From positions 507,773 to 571,772 of the forward strand of contig DIEX01000031.1 of the NCBI GenBank assembly GCA_002418835.1: 64,000 nucleotides of DNA, read 5' to 3'. The translations under genes were made by a program, and so were the position numbers. The notes under the pieces are model-generated. The model saw nothing but the letters and a program-made list of their open reading frames with translations, was not told the DNA's origin and ran no database searches. This stretch comes from Spirochaetia bacterium UBA5763. GTDB lineage: Bacteria; Spirochaetota; UBA4802; UBA5550. Shown piece after piece: positions 1 to 9,096 of the stretch (position 1 is the first letter of the stretch; each line of letters begins with the position of its first letter).

Positions 1-297
1 TTGTATTATGGCTTCTTCAGCCTTCAATAGTGATTTGTCATCCGGAAGTATGTTGCCGTTTTCGTCTGAATCGGATATTGTTACACCCTGAAGTATAACC
101 CCTCTGATGCTGTATCTGAGAGATTTTATATCTACTTTGCGTCCGAGAGCAGTTTCAGATTTAGTTTTAATCAGATTAAGTACGGATTCTTCCGGGTAGA
201 AATAGAATAAAAGAGCAGCGCCTGATAAGAGAACGGCTGTAGTGCTGATAAAGACAATTGTTCCAATTTTCAGGTATTTTGCGATTCTTTTTTTCAT
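1..297 (-). CDS. AsmA/DUF748-like membrane-anchored protein, N-terminal part
   Basis: Reading the minus strand from an ATG at 297 gives an open frame that runs off the window at base 1, so only the first 99 residues are present. They start MKKRIAKYLKIGTIVFIST, a basic N-terminus followed by one hydrophobic segment (about residues 10-33). Next comes a stretch of the type ALGRKVDIKSLRYSIRG, which resembles the start of AsmA/TamB/DUF748 proteins, large inner-membrane-anchored proteins acting in the periplasm. The ATG overlaps the stop codon of the upstream cyclic-nucleotide-domain gene (ATGA at 297-294), so the two are probably translationally coupled. The family call rests on this short N-terminus only. 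Confidence 0.6.
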   Translation of the reverse strand, partial: MKKRIAKYLKIGTIVFISTTAVLLSGAALLFYFYPEESVLNLIKTKSETALGRKVDIKSLRYSIRGVILQGVTISDSDENGNILPDDKSLLKAEEAIIQ

Positions 298-1514
298 TTG
301 TTTTTATTTGCTTCCCTCTGTCTTTCAAGCGCAGTCTGTTTTTTAAAGAACAGTACAGTTTTTTCAAGTTCAGAAAGATCCGTGCTTATAATTTTACCCT
401 CCTGAAGCATAATATGTTTATCTTCCAGAAGTTTTACAATAAGGCTTTCTCCCTCAACAGGGGATAAGCCTACCATGTTTATAAGCTCTTTTGAGCCGAA
501 TTCAAAATTATGAGGTTTCTTAAACTCTATGCCGATTTTCTGTTTTTCAATCTGGATCAGTAGAGTATCATAAATTCTTCCTAACGGATTCCGGATCATA
601 AGATTTTCAAGCTGCCTGTAAGCTGTCCAGGTCCTTTCACTGAGCAGCTGAATAAGTCTTGTAGCAAGCTGCGGCTGAGCCTGCACCATCCCTTCGAAGT
701 TGGATTTATTGATAGCAAGAACTGAAACATCTCCATAGGAGATTGCGGAAGCGCTTCTCGGTTTATTGTCAAGGAGGGCCATCTCACCGAAAATGTCACC
801 GGCTTTCAGAACTGCGAGGAGAATCTCCTCATCTACAATTTTTGTAATTTTAACTTTCCCGTCCTGAATGATAAACAGTTCATCACCAGGTTCCGATTCA
901 CTGAAAAGCATGGTGTTGTCAGGATATTTCCGGTTCATTCCCGCTCTGTACGGCATATCCGGAAATTTCAGCGGGGATTTTAATGTTTTAAGTCGTTCGA
1001 TCGATTTATCCCTGTTATAACCCGAAGGGCAGTGCTGAATATATTTCTGATAAGCATATATTGCATGGTTGAAAATTCTTTTTTTCAGATAATATTCGCC
1101 AATATTAAAGAGGTGTTCTGGGTCCTCTTCACCTGAAGTTTTGAGTGAAAGATTGGTTATTGCCGAGTCAAACTGTCTCAGTTTTCTGCTGAAAAAACGG
1201 ATAATTTTCATGGCAACTGCCGGGTTCTTCTGGATCAGAAGCCCGAACATATCCTTCTCTACGGATATAAGAGAGACATTTTCCAGGGCAACTGCGGTAT
1301 CGAGCCTTGCATGCCCTGCCATACATGAAACAACGCCGAAAAAATCTCCGGGTCCAAGAATTGTATATGGCTCTTCTGAAAGGACTGGTGTTTCCTTGGA
1401 TATTTTAACCTTTCCGTTTCTTATAATATAAAAATTTGAGGCGTTCTTTTTTCCTTCAACCATTACGAAGGAGTTCGCCATATAGTTTTCAACCTTAAAC
1501 TGGGTAGCTGCCAT
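294..1514 (-). CDS. Protein with two cyclic-nucleotide-binding domains
   Basis: 406 residues with two CNB (Crp-like) beta-roll domains, about residues 8-120 and 195-310. Between them is a helical TPR-like stretch (about 132-170), and a helical C-terminal part follows. The second domain has a good phosphate-binding cassette (FGEMALLDNKPRSASA, residues 242-257). The first is degenerate: the cassette glutamate is replaced by valine (FGVVSCM, residue 61) although an arginine follows at 70. Only the second domain is therefore expected to bind a nucleotide. No convincing DNA-binding helix-turn-helix is visible, so this may be a sensor rather than a transcription factor. A GAGGAA ribosome site precedes the ATG. 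It lies 107 bp after mutS and overlaps the next gene by ATGA. Confidence 0.8.
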   Translation of the reverse strand: MAATQFKVENYMANSFVMVEGKKNASNFYIIRNGKVKISKETPVLSEEPYTILGPGDFFGVVSCMAGHARLDTAVALENVSLISVEKDMFGLLIQKNPAVAMKIIRFFSRKLRQFDSAITNLSLKTSGEEDPEHLFNIGEYYLKKRIFNHAIYAYQKYIQHCPSGYNRDKSIERLKTLKSPLKFPDMPYRAGMNRKYPDNTMLFSESEPGDELFIIQDGKVKITKIVDEEILLAVLKAGDIFGEMALLDNKPRSASAISYGDVSVLAINKSNFEGMVQAQPQLATRLIQLLSERTWTAYRQLENLMIRNPLGRIYDTLLIQIEKQKIGIEFKKPHNFEFGSKELINMVGLSPVEGESLIVKLLEDKHIMLQEGKIISTDLSELEKTVLFFKKQTALERQREANKNK

Positions 1515-1621
1515 TATTCCTCTTCTATCAGGAAACTGATATAAATACTATTATCAAGTTTCGGTCAAAAATCAAATCTTTTACATGAAAATTTACACGA
1601 AGTATACACCCTGGTTAAAAT

Positions 1622-4201
1622 TCAGTCTATCAATTTTTTTAATTTATAGAGCTCATTTATAGCATCCATAGGAGTCAGGCTTTCAACATCTATTTTATTA
1701 AGGGTTTGAATAAGGATATGGTTAGACGCATTAAAAATTTCAAGCTGTTCTGATGAAGTACCTGAATCAGCAAGTTTATCTTTAACAGAGCCGCTTTTTT
1801 CAAGTTTTTCAAGTATTTTAGTCGAACGTGAAATTATTGTTTTAGGGAGTCCGGCAAGTTTTGCAACATGAATACCGTATGATTTGTCCGCGCTCCCTGA
1901 TACAACTTTATGCAGAAACTCCACGTTGCTTAATGTTTCCTTAACGAGTACATTATAATTAACAATACCTGTTTTACTTCCGAGTTGTGTCAGCTCATGA
2001 TAATGGGTTGCAAAAAGGGTCTTGGCCCTGATATATCGCTGAATATACTCAACAACTCCCCATGCTATTGAAAGGCCGTCATAAGTACTGGTACCGCGTC
2101 CCACTTCATCCATAATTATAAGGCTGTTTTCTGTTGCATTATTCAGAATGTTTGCAGTTTCATTCATTTCAACGAGGAAAGTAGATTCACCACGGGAGAT
2201 ATTATCCGAGGCTCCTATACGTGTAAAGATTCTATCTGCTATTGAGATATCAGCATTTTCCGCAGGGACAAAGGAACCGGTCTGTGCAAGTAGCTGAATG
2301 ATTGCACACATTCTGATATATGTGGATTTCCCGGCCATGTTCGGGCCTGTGATTATTGCAATCATATTTTCATTATCATCAAGGAGGATATCGTTAGGTA
2401 TAAATACCTCTTTTGTGTAATACTTTTCAACAGCCGGGTGCCTCCCGGCTTTTATTGATATATAATTATTGTCGTTTATCTGAGGCCGAACAAATCTGTT
2501 ATGAATGGCGGCAACAGATAATGAGCATATAAAATCAATGTAGCCGATAGTAGTTGCCGTATTCTGAATCTCCCGGCTTTTACTGATTATCTCATTTTTC
2601 AGTTTTTCAATTTCCCGGTTTTCGATGACTGTAATCTTTTCTGATGCGCCAAGTATGTCAGTTTCAAATTTCTGGAGTTCGGGAGTTGTGAACCTCTCTC
2701 CACCCACCAGGGTCTGTTTGCGCATATATTCTTTAGGAGCATTCTCAGCCTGTCCCTTGCTTATTTCAATATAATAGCCGAGAATTTTATTATATTTTAC
2801 GCGGAGAGTATTTATTCCGAGCCTTGACTTTTCCTCCTCCTGGTATTTGAGTATCCAGCTTCGGGCGTCTGACTTAAGTTCATAGAGCCTGTCGAGTTCA
2901 GGGATGTAACCCGGTTTTATAACTCTGCCATGTTCAGGTGAGAGAGCGGGATCATCATCAATAACTGTTTTAATTGTTTCAGCAAGTTCATCGAGTTCGG
3001 ATATTCCTTTAACAATTTTGTCTATTGAAGGGGAGTTAATTCCATGTTCTGCAAGTTTCTGGCGTATCTTCTCAGCAGCTTCAAGTGACTGCCTTAGTGC
3101 AATGAAATTACGGGGCTGAATTTTTCCGATAGTAAATCTTGAGATAAGCCTCTCCATATCGAGTATATCTTTTAGTGAATAGTTGATATCTTCTGTCAGC
3201 TCAACTCTCTGGTAAAAAAAGTCCACAAGGTTCAGCCTTTCTTCAATAGCAGTTCTTTCGATAAGAGGCTGCAGCAGGTTCCGTTCGAGGGTCCTCCTGC
3301 CCATGGGGGTCTTTGTGTGATTGAGAACAGAAAAAAGTGTACGGTTTTTCGAACCGTCCTGCTGGTTCTGTATAAGTTCAAGATTTGATACTGTTGCCTC
3401 ATCAAGAAGCATGGTCTCCTGCGATGCGAGTTTCATCGGATTTTTCAGGTGACCGAAAAGAGTTTTGTGAGTGTCGCGCAGATATTGAAGTATTGAACCG
3501 ACAGTTATAATTTCTGTATCAGATTCAATTCCCAGTCCCTTCAGCGAGTGAATCTGGAGTGTCTGACAGATTACGTCACTCATGAAATCTTTTTCGTAGT
3601 TCCACTCGTTCAGTGCATGAACCGGTATATTTCTGTTTTTGATATATTCAAGAAAAACAGCATCTGTTTCATAAGATACCGCGAAGAAAATAACCTCCCG
3701 CGGCGAGAACTTGGCAAGCTCCCCCCTGAAAAGTTCCTGATTTTTCTCTGATGTCATATAGCTGAAATCTCCGGTTGAAATATCAACGAAGGAGATACCC
3801 ATTGCGTTTTTAGAAAGATATACTGAACATAGATAATTATTATCGTCAGATGCGATTAGATTCTGCTCAATAACAGTCCCTGGAGTTATAATCCGGACAA
3901 CGTCTCTTTTTACAATACTTCCGGAGGATGGAACTGTTTCAAGCTGCTCGCACACAGCTACTCTTTTTCCTGCTTTTATAAGCCGGGCAATGTAACTCTC
4001 TGCCGCATGATAGGGGAGGCCGCACATCGGCACATCATTCTGGCGAGCAGTGAGAGCTATATCAAGTATTTTAGACGCAATTTTCGCATCATCAAAAAAC
4101 ATTTCGTAAAAATCACCCATCCTGAAAAAAAGTATATCATCAGGGTGTCTCCTTTTGATGTCGCTATACTGCTTCATCATAGGTGTAAGTTTTTCATCCA
4201 T
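1622..4201 (-). CDS. mutS: DNA mismatch repair protein MutS
   Basis: 859 residues, the normal length for bacterial MutS, which recognises mismatches and small loops in DNA and recruits MutL using ATP. The N-terminal mismatch-binding motif with Phe-X-Glu is present (MGDFYEMF, near residue 30). The ATPase has Walker A GPNMAGKST near residue 615 and a Walker B/signature region IMDEVGRGTSTYDG. The C-terminal helix-turn-helix part is also present. The ATG at 4201 follows the stop of the SPOR gene by 3 bp and has a GGGGAT ribosome site, so it is the distal part of a purB-miaB-SPOR-mutS unit. Nothing odd was seen in the catalytic motifs. Confidence 0.97.
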   Translation of the reverse strand: MDEKLTPMMKQYSDIKRRHPDDILFFRMGDFYEMFFDDAKIASKILDIALTARQNDVPMCGLPYHAAESYIARLIKAGKRVAVCEQLETVPSSGSIVKRDVVRIITPGTVIEQNLIASDDNNYLCSVYLSKNAMGISFVDISTGDFSYMTSEKNQELFRGELAKFSPREVIFFAVSYETDAVFLEYIKNRNIPVHALNEWNYEKDFMSDVICQTLQIHSLKGLGIESDTEIITVGSILQYLRDTHKTLFGHLKNPMKLASQETMLLDEATVSNLELIQNQQDGSKNRTLFSVLNHTKTPMGRRTLERNLLQPLIERTAIEERLNLVDFFYQRVELTEDINYSLKDILDMERLISRFTIGKIQPRNFIALRQSLEAAEKIRQKLAEHGINSPSIDKIVKGISELDELAETIKTVIDDDPALSPEHGRVIKPGYIPELDRLYELKSDARSWILKYQEEEKSRLGINTLRVKYNKILGYYIEISKGQAENAPKEYMRKQTLVGGERFTTPELQKFETDILGASEKITVIENREIEKLKNEIISKSREIQNTATTIGYIDFICSLSVAAIHNRFVRPQINDNNYISIKAGRHPAVEKYYTKEVFIPNDILLDDNENMIAIITGPNMAGKSTYIRMCAIIQLLAQTGSFVPAENADISIADRIFTRIGASDNISRGESTFLVEMNETANILNNATENSLIIMDEVGRGTSTYDGLSIAWGVVEYIQRYIRAKTLFATHYHELTQLGSKTGIVNYNVLVKETLSNVEFLHKVVSGSADKSYGIHVAKLAGLPKTIISRSTKILEKLEKSGSVKDKLADSGTSSEQLEIFNASNHILIQTLNKIDVESLTPMDAINELYKLKKLID

Positions 4202-4204
4202 TCG

Positions 4205-5362
4205 TCAATCCCCGTAAATGTAGCTTCTGTTTCCCTGTTCCGAAAATCTTACAATATTTCCATTGATACCGTATTCCTCGGCAAGCCTGATTCTCCCTTC
4301 ATAAGCCCTTTCTGTATCCATGAATTTTCCGATATAAAGAAAATATCCTGACTTTGCTTTTACAATCCGTTTCGACGGGAAATTTTTGAGAAGTCGGTTC
4401 ATGTTTTGTACTTCCTTTTCTCTGGTAAATGGCCCAACCGAAACAGAAAAATAAATCTCTTCAGCAGTTTCATTGACCTCGTATTCAGGAAGTATAGCAA
4501 GCCTGTCGGAATTATTTACCATCTCCATATCCGGGATGTAATCAACTATTTTCGGATTATTTTTTTTAAGCTTTTCAATTTTTGCAGCAGCCATTCCGGC
4601 TTCCGGTGATTCAGGGAAGAGCTTTACAATGCCGGTATAGGCAGAGTATGCCCTGTTTAAGTCTTTCTTCTCATCATAGAATTCAGCAAGCCTGTATATT
4701 ATTGAAGGGGATAATTCGGATTTGTTAAAACCAGCGGCAAGTTCCCGTAAGCTGTATATATAGGATCTCGAATTTCCGGAAGTTCTTTTATCAATTTCTG
4801 AAAGTGTGAAGATTGCGCGAGCCAGTGTATTAAAATCATGAGTTTTTTCTGTTATTGCAAGGGTTTCGTTACGTGCCGTATCATAATTTTCCAGCATAAT
4901 GAGGGAATTAATATGCATGAACCGGAATTCGATTCCATATCGTCCATCACTAAAGAGTTTTATCCCCTGTGCAGATTCATCACGGAGTTCTTTCCACTTT
5001 GATTTAAGATCAAGTATCTGGCATAATTTATATAGCGCAATATCGCGTTTTTCATATGATGAATAGTTTTTAACAACAGCTCTGTATCTTTCAACTGCAA
5101 GTTCTGTGTCACTTTCAATCGCTGCAAGCATCATGCGGACATCGGGAACCTGTGCACTTTCAGGATAGATTTTCAGCCAGGAGAAAGCGCTTTTTTCAAA
5201 TGATTCCTCATTACCTGAACGGAACAGCTCTACAAGGTCTTTGTATGTTTTTTCCTGATTGTTTGTAGCGGCAAAAACAGGAACTGCCGCAGCTATAATT
5301 GCAGCAGTAAATATAATATCAAGGAAGCTTTTTACCAACAAGTGTCGAGCCGTTGACTTCAA
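4205..5362 (-). CDS. Exported TPR protein with C-terminal SPOR domain
   Basis: About 385 residues: an N-terminal hydrophobic export signal ending near AVPVFAA, a series of TPR-like helices (about residues 45-270), and a C-terminal SPOR-like domain (about 300-375, with YFSVSVGPF and GYFLYIGKF). SPOR domains bind denuded glycan strands of peptidoglycan, often at division sites, so a periplasmic cell-wall role is likely by family. The reading frame overlaps the end of miaB by about 44 bp if the TTG at 5362 is the start. Two more TTG codons (codons 8 and 9) lie just after it and would give a shorter, equally good signal peptide. No strong ribosome site decides between them, so the start is uncertain. 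Confidence 0.75.
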   Translation of the reverse strand: MKSTARHLLVKSFLDIIFTAAIIAAAVPVFAATNNQEKTYKDLVELFRSGNEESFEKSAFSWLKIYPESAQVPDVRMMLAAIESDTELAVERYRAVVKNYSSYEKRDIALYKLCQILDLKSKWKELRDESAQGIKLFSDGRYGIEFRFMHINSLIMLENYDTARNETLAITEKTHDFNTLARAIFTLSEIDKRTSGNSRSYIYSLRELAAGFNKSELSPSIIYRLAEFYDEKKDLNRAYSAYTGIVKLFPESPEAGMAAAKIEKLKKNNPKIVDYIPDMEMVNNSDRLAILPEYEVNETAEEIYFSVSVGPFTREKEVQNMNRLLKNFPSKRIVKAKSGYFLYIGKFMDTERAYEGRIRLAEEYGINGNIVRFSEQGNRSYIYGD

Positions 5363-6638
5363 TGATTTCTACCCGTGTCTCCTTTCCGATATCTGCACTG
5401 CTGCCGTTAAACACTACTGTGTGGTTTAAAAAGGTTTTACCCGAAACTTCAAGTGTTGATCTTCTGCTTGATTTTTCGGCAATAACCAATTCTATCCTAT
5501 TAATCCTTGATTCACGTTTTTCAAGAGAAATTTTTCTCTGCAAAGCAATTAATTCATTAAGACGTTCAATTTTCTCCGCTCTTGTCAATTCTTCTTTTAA
5601 TGTGAATGCAGGAGTACCCTCCCTGGGTGAATAGGCATACATAAAGGCTTCATCATATCTTATATCAGTAACGGCCTTCAACGTGTTACGGAAATCCGCG
5701 TCAGTTTCTCCGGGGAAACCTACAATGAGATCTGTTGAAATAGAAAAATCATCAAGCCTGTTCTTCAGTGTATCAATAATCCTGTGATAGTCTGATAATG
5801 TATATTTGCGGTTCATGGCTTTAAGAACAGGATCCGAACCGCTCTGAAGAGGAAGGTGAATACTTCTGGAGATATTGCTGTTATCCTTTATTACATCTGC
5901 AATTACTGAATTAAAATCCATAGGGTGAGAGGTGAGGAAGTTAATTTTTTTCAATCCTTCTATAGCAGCTGTCTTTTCAAGAAGCTGATAAAAAGGGATT
6001 TCACCGCAATCCTGTCCGTACTGGTTTACATTCTGTCCAAGCAGTGTAATTTCAATTATACCTTCGGCAGCAAGTTCTCTGATATAATTAAGTATTTTCT
6101 CTGAGGGGAATGATATAAGTTTCCCGCGCACATAAGGGACAATACAGTACGCGCAGAAGTTTTCGCAGCCGTGAGTAATGGTGACCCATTTATGCCAGGG
6201 ATAAATATCTTTGTTTTTAACAAGATCAAAATTTATTCTTTCAGAAAAATCAGCTCCCTCCTGTGAAAGGAAGAGCTTGCACCGGTGTTTATCTATATGC
6301 GTTCTTATAATAGTTCCAAGTTCCGGGGACTGGTATGGACCCGCAGCAAGATCCGCTTTGCCTTTAAGTACCAGCTCTTCACCGATCCGTTGAGCCATGC
6401 AGCCTGCAACAACAACAAGCCTTTGTTTTGCAGGTTTTCTTGAGCGGGCAATACTTATTTTCGCAAGTGCTCTTTTTTCAGCATGTTCCCTCACTGAACA
6501 TGTATTGAATATACAGATATCAGCAGTCTCTTCGTTAGCTGTCTGAGTGAATCCGTTTTCAATCATCGAAAGTGTTATTAGTTCGGAGTCACCTTTATTC
6601 ATCTGACATCCGAATGTTTCAATATAAAAGGTTTTCAT
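5319..6638 (-). CDS. miaB: tRNA-2-methylthio-N6-dimethylallyladenosine synthase MiaB
   Basis: 439 residues. MiaB is a radical SAM methylthiotransferase that adds the 2-methylthio group to i6A37 of tRNA. The N-terminal UPF0004 domain starts IETFGCQMN and has further cysteines in FNTCSVRE and VVAGCMAQR, which together bind the auxiliary iron-sulfur cluster. The radical SAM motif CxxxCxxC is present as CENFCAYC near residue 160. The C-terminal 65 residues look like a TRAM domain. Length and motif order match MiaB better than RimO or MtaB. It starts 7 bp after the purB stop codon and overlaps the SPOR gene, so co-transcription is likely. Confidence 0.93.
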   Translation of the reverse strand: MKTFYIETFGCQMNKGDSELITLSMIENGFTQTANEETADICIFNTCSVREHAEKRALAKISIARSRKPAKQRLVVVAGCMAQRIGEELVLKGKADLAAGPYQSPELGTIIRTHIDKHRCKLFLSQEGADFSERINFDLVKNKDIYPWHKWVTITHGCENFCAYCIVPYVRGKLISFPSEKILNYIRELAAEGIIEITLLGQNVNQYGQDCGEIPFYQLLEKTAAIEGLKKINFLTSHPMDFNSVIADVIKDNSNISRSIHLPLQSGSDPVLKAMNRKYTLSDYHRIIDTLKNRLDDFSISTDLIVGFPGETDADFRNTLKAVTDIRYDEAFMYAYSPREGTPAFTLKEELTRAEKIERLNELIALQRKISLEKRESRINRIELVIAEKSSRRSTLEVSGKTFLNHTVVFNGSSADIGKETRVEIIEVNGSTLVGKKLP

Positions 6639-6645
6639 TTACTGG

Positions 6646-7941
6646 TCAGATCAATCCCGCTTTTCTGTAAATGGCATCAATATTTTTATAATACCTGTTT
6701 ATGTCAAAGAGAGAATTAATATCCGCTTCAGTTATTTTTTCCATCACCTGAGGTGATTTAAGTGTAAGTTCCTTCAATGTACCTTCACGAGCCCAGACTC
6801 TCATTGCCATTTCCTGAACCAGCCGGTATGCATCCTCCCTGGAAAAGCCTTTCTCAACAAGGAGAAGCAGCAGTGACTGTGAATAGAAAAGACCACCAGT
6901 CCTGTCAATATTTGCCTGCATATTCTTCGGGTAGAGGTGGAGGTTCTTAAGTATAAAAACAATTCTGCCAAGGAGATAATCCAGGGCAATAGTTGAATCA
7001 GGGAGTATAACCCGCTCTGCTGATGAATGAGAAATATCCCTTTCATGCCATAGTGTTATATTTTCAAGAGCAACATTCATGTTGGATTTTATTACACGGG
7101 AGAGGCCGGTAATACGTTCGGAGAGTATAGGATTCCTTTTGTGCGGCATAGCGGACGAGCCTTTCTGTCCTTTCTGGAACGGTTCTTCGATCTCGCGCAC
7201 TTCTGTCCTTTGAAGGTGCCGGATTTCAGTTGAAAGCTGATCAAGTGTTCCAGCAGTTATTGCAATAGCTGACATATATTCTGCGTGCCTGTCTCTCTGT
7301 ATAACCTGCGTGGAAACCGGATCAGGTTTAAGCCCCAGCCTGCGGCAGACCTCTTCTTCTATTTCAGGTGATATATTACTGAATGTACCAACAGCTCCTG
7401 ATAGTTTTCCGTAAGATATATTATCAATTGCCCTGAGAATCCTTTCCCTGCTCCGTTTAAAAGCCTCATAATAGAGCGCCATTTTTACACCGAAAGTTGT
7501 GGGCTCAGCATGAACACCGTGCGAACGCCCCATACAGCGGGTGTCTTTAAATTTTAAAGCATTATCTTTCAGCACCTCGATAACCTGTTCAAGATCCTTC
7601 ACCAGAATTTCCCCGGCTTTTTTCATCTGTATAGAGAGAGCTGTGTCTACTACATCACTTGATGTCAGCCCGTAATGAATGAACCTGCTCGCCGGGCCGA
7701 CTTTTTCAGCTACCGCAGTAGTAAAGGCGATGACATCATGATGAACTTCGTTTTCGATTTCAAGTATGCGATCAACAGAGAAGTCAGCCTTCTCTTTGAT
7801 TATTGCAAGATCTCCGGCTGGTATAATCCCGCGTTCAGCATAAACTTCACAAACAGCAATCTCTATATCAAGCCAGATCCTGAACTTGCTTTCAAGTTCC
7901 CATATATCTGACATCTCTTTCCGTGAATATCTTGGTATCAT
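6646..7941 (-). CDS. purB: Adenylosuccinate lyase
   Basis: 431 residues of the fumarase/aspartase superfamily. PurB cleaves adenylosuccinate to AMP and SAICAR to AICAR, both releasing fumarate. The superfamily signature appears as GSSAMPHKRNP, a catalytic histidine region as GRSHGVHAEPTTFG, and another conserved region as HYGLTSSDVVDT. The start is well supported by AGAGGAAATTT before ATG 7941. It is the first gene of the minus-strand run purB-miaB-SPOR-mutS. Confidence 0.95.
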   Translation of the reverse strand: MIPRYSRKEMSDIWELESKFRIWLDIEIAVCEVYAERGIIPAGDLAIIKEKADFSVDRILEIENEVHHDVIAFTTAVAEKVGPASRFIHYGLTSSDVVDTALSIQMKKAGEILVKDLEQVIEVLKDNALKFKDTRCMGRSHGVHAEPTTFGVKMALYYEAFKRSRERILRAIDNISYGKLSGAVGTFSNISPEIEEEVCRRLGLKPDPVSTQVIQRDRHAEYMSAIAITAGTLDQLSTEIRHLQRTEVREIEEPFQKGQKGSSAMPHKRNPILSERITGLSRVIKSNMNVALENITLWHERDISHSSAERVILPDSTIALDYLLGRIVFILKNLHLYPKNMQANIDRTGGLFYSQSLLLLLVEKGFSREDAYRLVQEMAMRVWAREGTLKELTLKSPQVMEKITEADINSLFDINRYYKNIDAIYRKAGLI

Positions 7942-8072
7942 AAATTTCCTCTGATTATAAAATGATTAAAACAATTTGCTGAATTACAGAATAATATAAT
8001 TATTTTTTAGAACTTCTTAAAGTTCCAGTTTAAATCAAGACTTTTTTAAACGGAACGTTGATTAAGTTTATA

Positions 8073-8315
8073 TCAGCAGGTTGCCTTTTCAAGTGCATCG
8101 AGGTTTCTGAATGCCTCTTCAAAAGAATTACCGCACAACTCCGGTGTAGGAGAAAACTCTCTGCAGACTTTTGGTCTTTCATTATAAATAGAACATTTCA
8201 TATCAGCAGAAAGATGGATGCATCTTGTGCCTGCCGGTTTGCCGCTCCCTGTGCCGGGAATTATTGTGGAGATTGAAGGCGCAATACAGCATGCACCGCA
8301 TCTGTTACATTCCAT
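8073..8315 (-). CDS. YkgJ-type cysteine-cluster protein (UPF0153)
   Basis: 80 residues rich in cysteine: CNRCGACC at the very N-terminus, then CIHL, CSIYNERPKVCREF and a C near the end. This pattern is that of the YkgJ/UPF0153 family, thought to bind zinc or an iron-sulfur cluster. The biochemical function is not established. It is shorter than many relatives, with the core motif complete. It sits alone, 131 bp upstream of purB on the same strand. Confidence 0.8.
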   Translation of the reverse strand: MECNRCGACCIAPSISTIIPGTGSGKPAGTRCIHLSADMKCSIYNERPKVCREFSPTPELCGNSFEEAFRNLDALEKATC

Positions 8316-8457
8316 CCGGTCTGTTACCTCTATGTAAATATTACTAAGAAACTACCGCCATTAACAGCAAAAGAATAAATACTGTCAAATACTTGTTGCT
8401 TAAAAAAAGAGTTTCAATGTCATAGGTGCAATACATGTAATTTCGCTGGAGGAAGAT

Positions 8458-9096
8458 ATGTACATTAGTAAAGTGCTGATTGATGTGAAAATACCGGCAG
8501 TTAGACATGATCTTAATTCTCCGGATCTCTTTTATAATACAATAAAAGCTATGACTGGTGATTCAAAACCGGTTTATAGAATTGAAAATATTCCTCTTTA
8601 CCAGACAAATTTTGTTCAACCTGTTGTTGTGGTTTCCGCATCCAGGCCTGATATATATAAAAGCGGCAAACCTTTGGGCTATTTTCAAGGAATTGAAACA
8701 CTGGATTATGCGTTGCCGGTGAGAGAAGGGATGGTTTACCGTTTTTTTATGAAAGCCAATCCATCGGTAAAAATTTTTTTTAAAGTATACGATGTTGATA
8801 CAGACGAGGGGAGATTGAAATGGTTTGAAACTGAAAGTTCCCCGAATGGTTTTCAGGTTATAGATTGCAAATGCTCAGATGATGGATATATTGTTTCACA
8901 CGAAAAAGGTAAAAAATTATCATCTGTTATTTATGAAGGTGCTTTGAAAATTTATGATAAAAACAAATTTACCGCTGCTCTTTTTAATGGGATCGGTAGA
9001 GGCAGAAGCCTGGGGCTTGGACTTCTTTCGGTTGAAAATTTTGCATCTAAAAACAGAAATATGACAGAAGAGATGAAAAATTCTCCTCATCAATAA
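8458..9096 (+). CDS. Orphan Cas6e (CasE/Cse3)-like protein, catalytic His replaced
   Basis: 212 residues that align along their length with Cas6e, the type I-E CRISPR RNA endonuclease. The N-terminus MYISKVLID and the RHDLNSPDL stretch match the first ferredoxin-like fold. YRFFMKANPSVK (94-105) matches the RFRLRANP stretch. The C-terminus holds the glycine-rich loop GIGRGRSLGLGLLS (178-191), the RAMP signature. Lined up without gaps with the N-terminus of Thermus thermophilus Cse3 as I remember it, catalytic His26 is Tyr26 here and Tyr23 is Asp23, so normal CRISPR RNA cleavage is not expected. No other cas gene and no CRISPR array occur in the window. A strong GGAGGAAG ribosome site precedes the ATG. 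The frame overlaps the convergent gene by 7 bp. Fold confidence is good; function is unknown. Confidence 0.8.
   Translation: MYISKVLIDVKIPAVRHDLNSPDLFYNTIKAMTGDSKPVYRIENIPLYQTNFVQPVVVVSASRPDIYKSGKPLGYFQGIETLDYALPVREGMVYRFFMKANPSVKIFFKVYDVDTDEGRLKWFETESSPNGFQVIDCKCSDDGYIVSHEKGKKLSSVIYEGALKIYDKNKFTAALFNGIGRGRSLGLGLLSVENFASKNRNMTEEMKNSPHQ

Noticed and set aside
8458..9096. Part of a complete type I-E CRISPR-Cas system
   Set aside because: No cas3, cascade genes, cas1/cas2 or repeat array is found on either side; neighbours are housekeeping or unknown genes.
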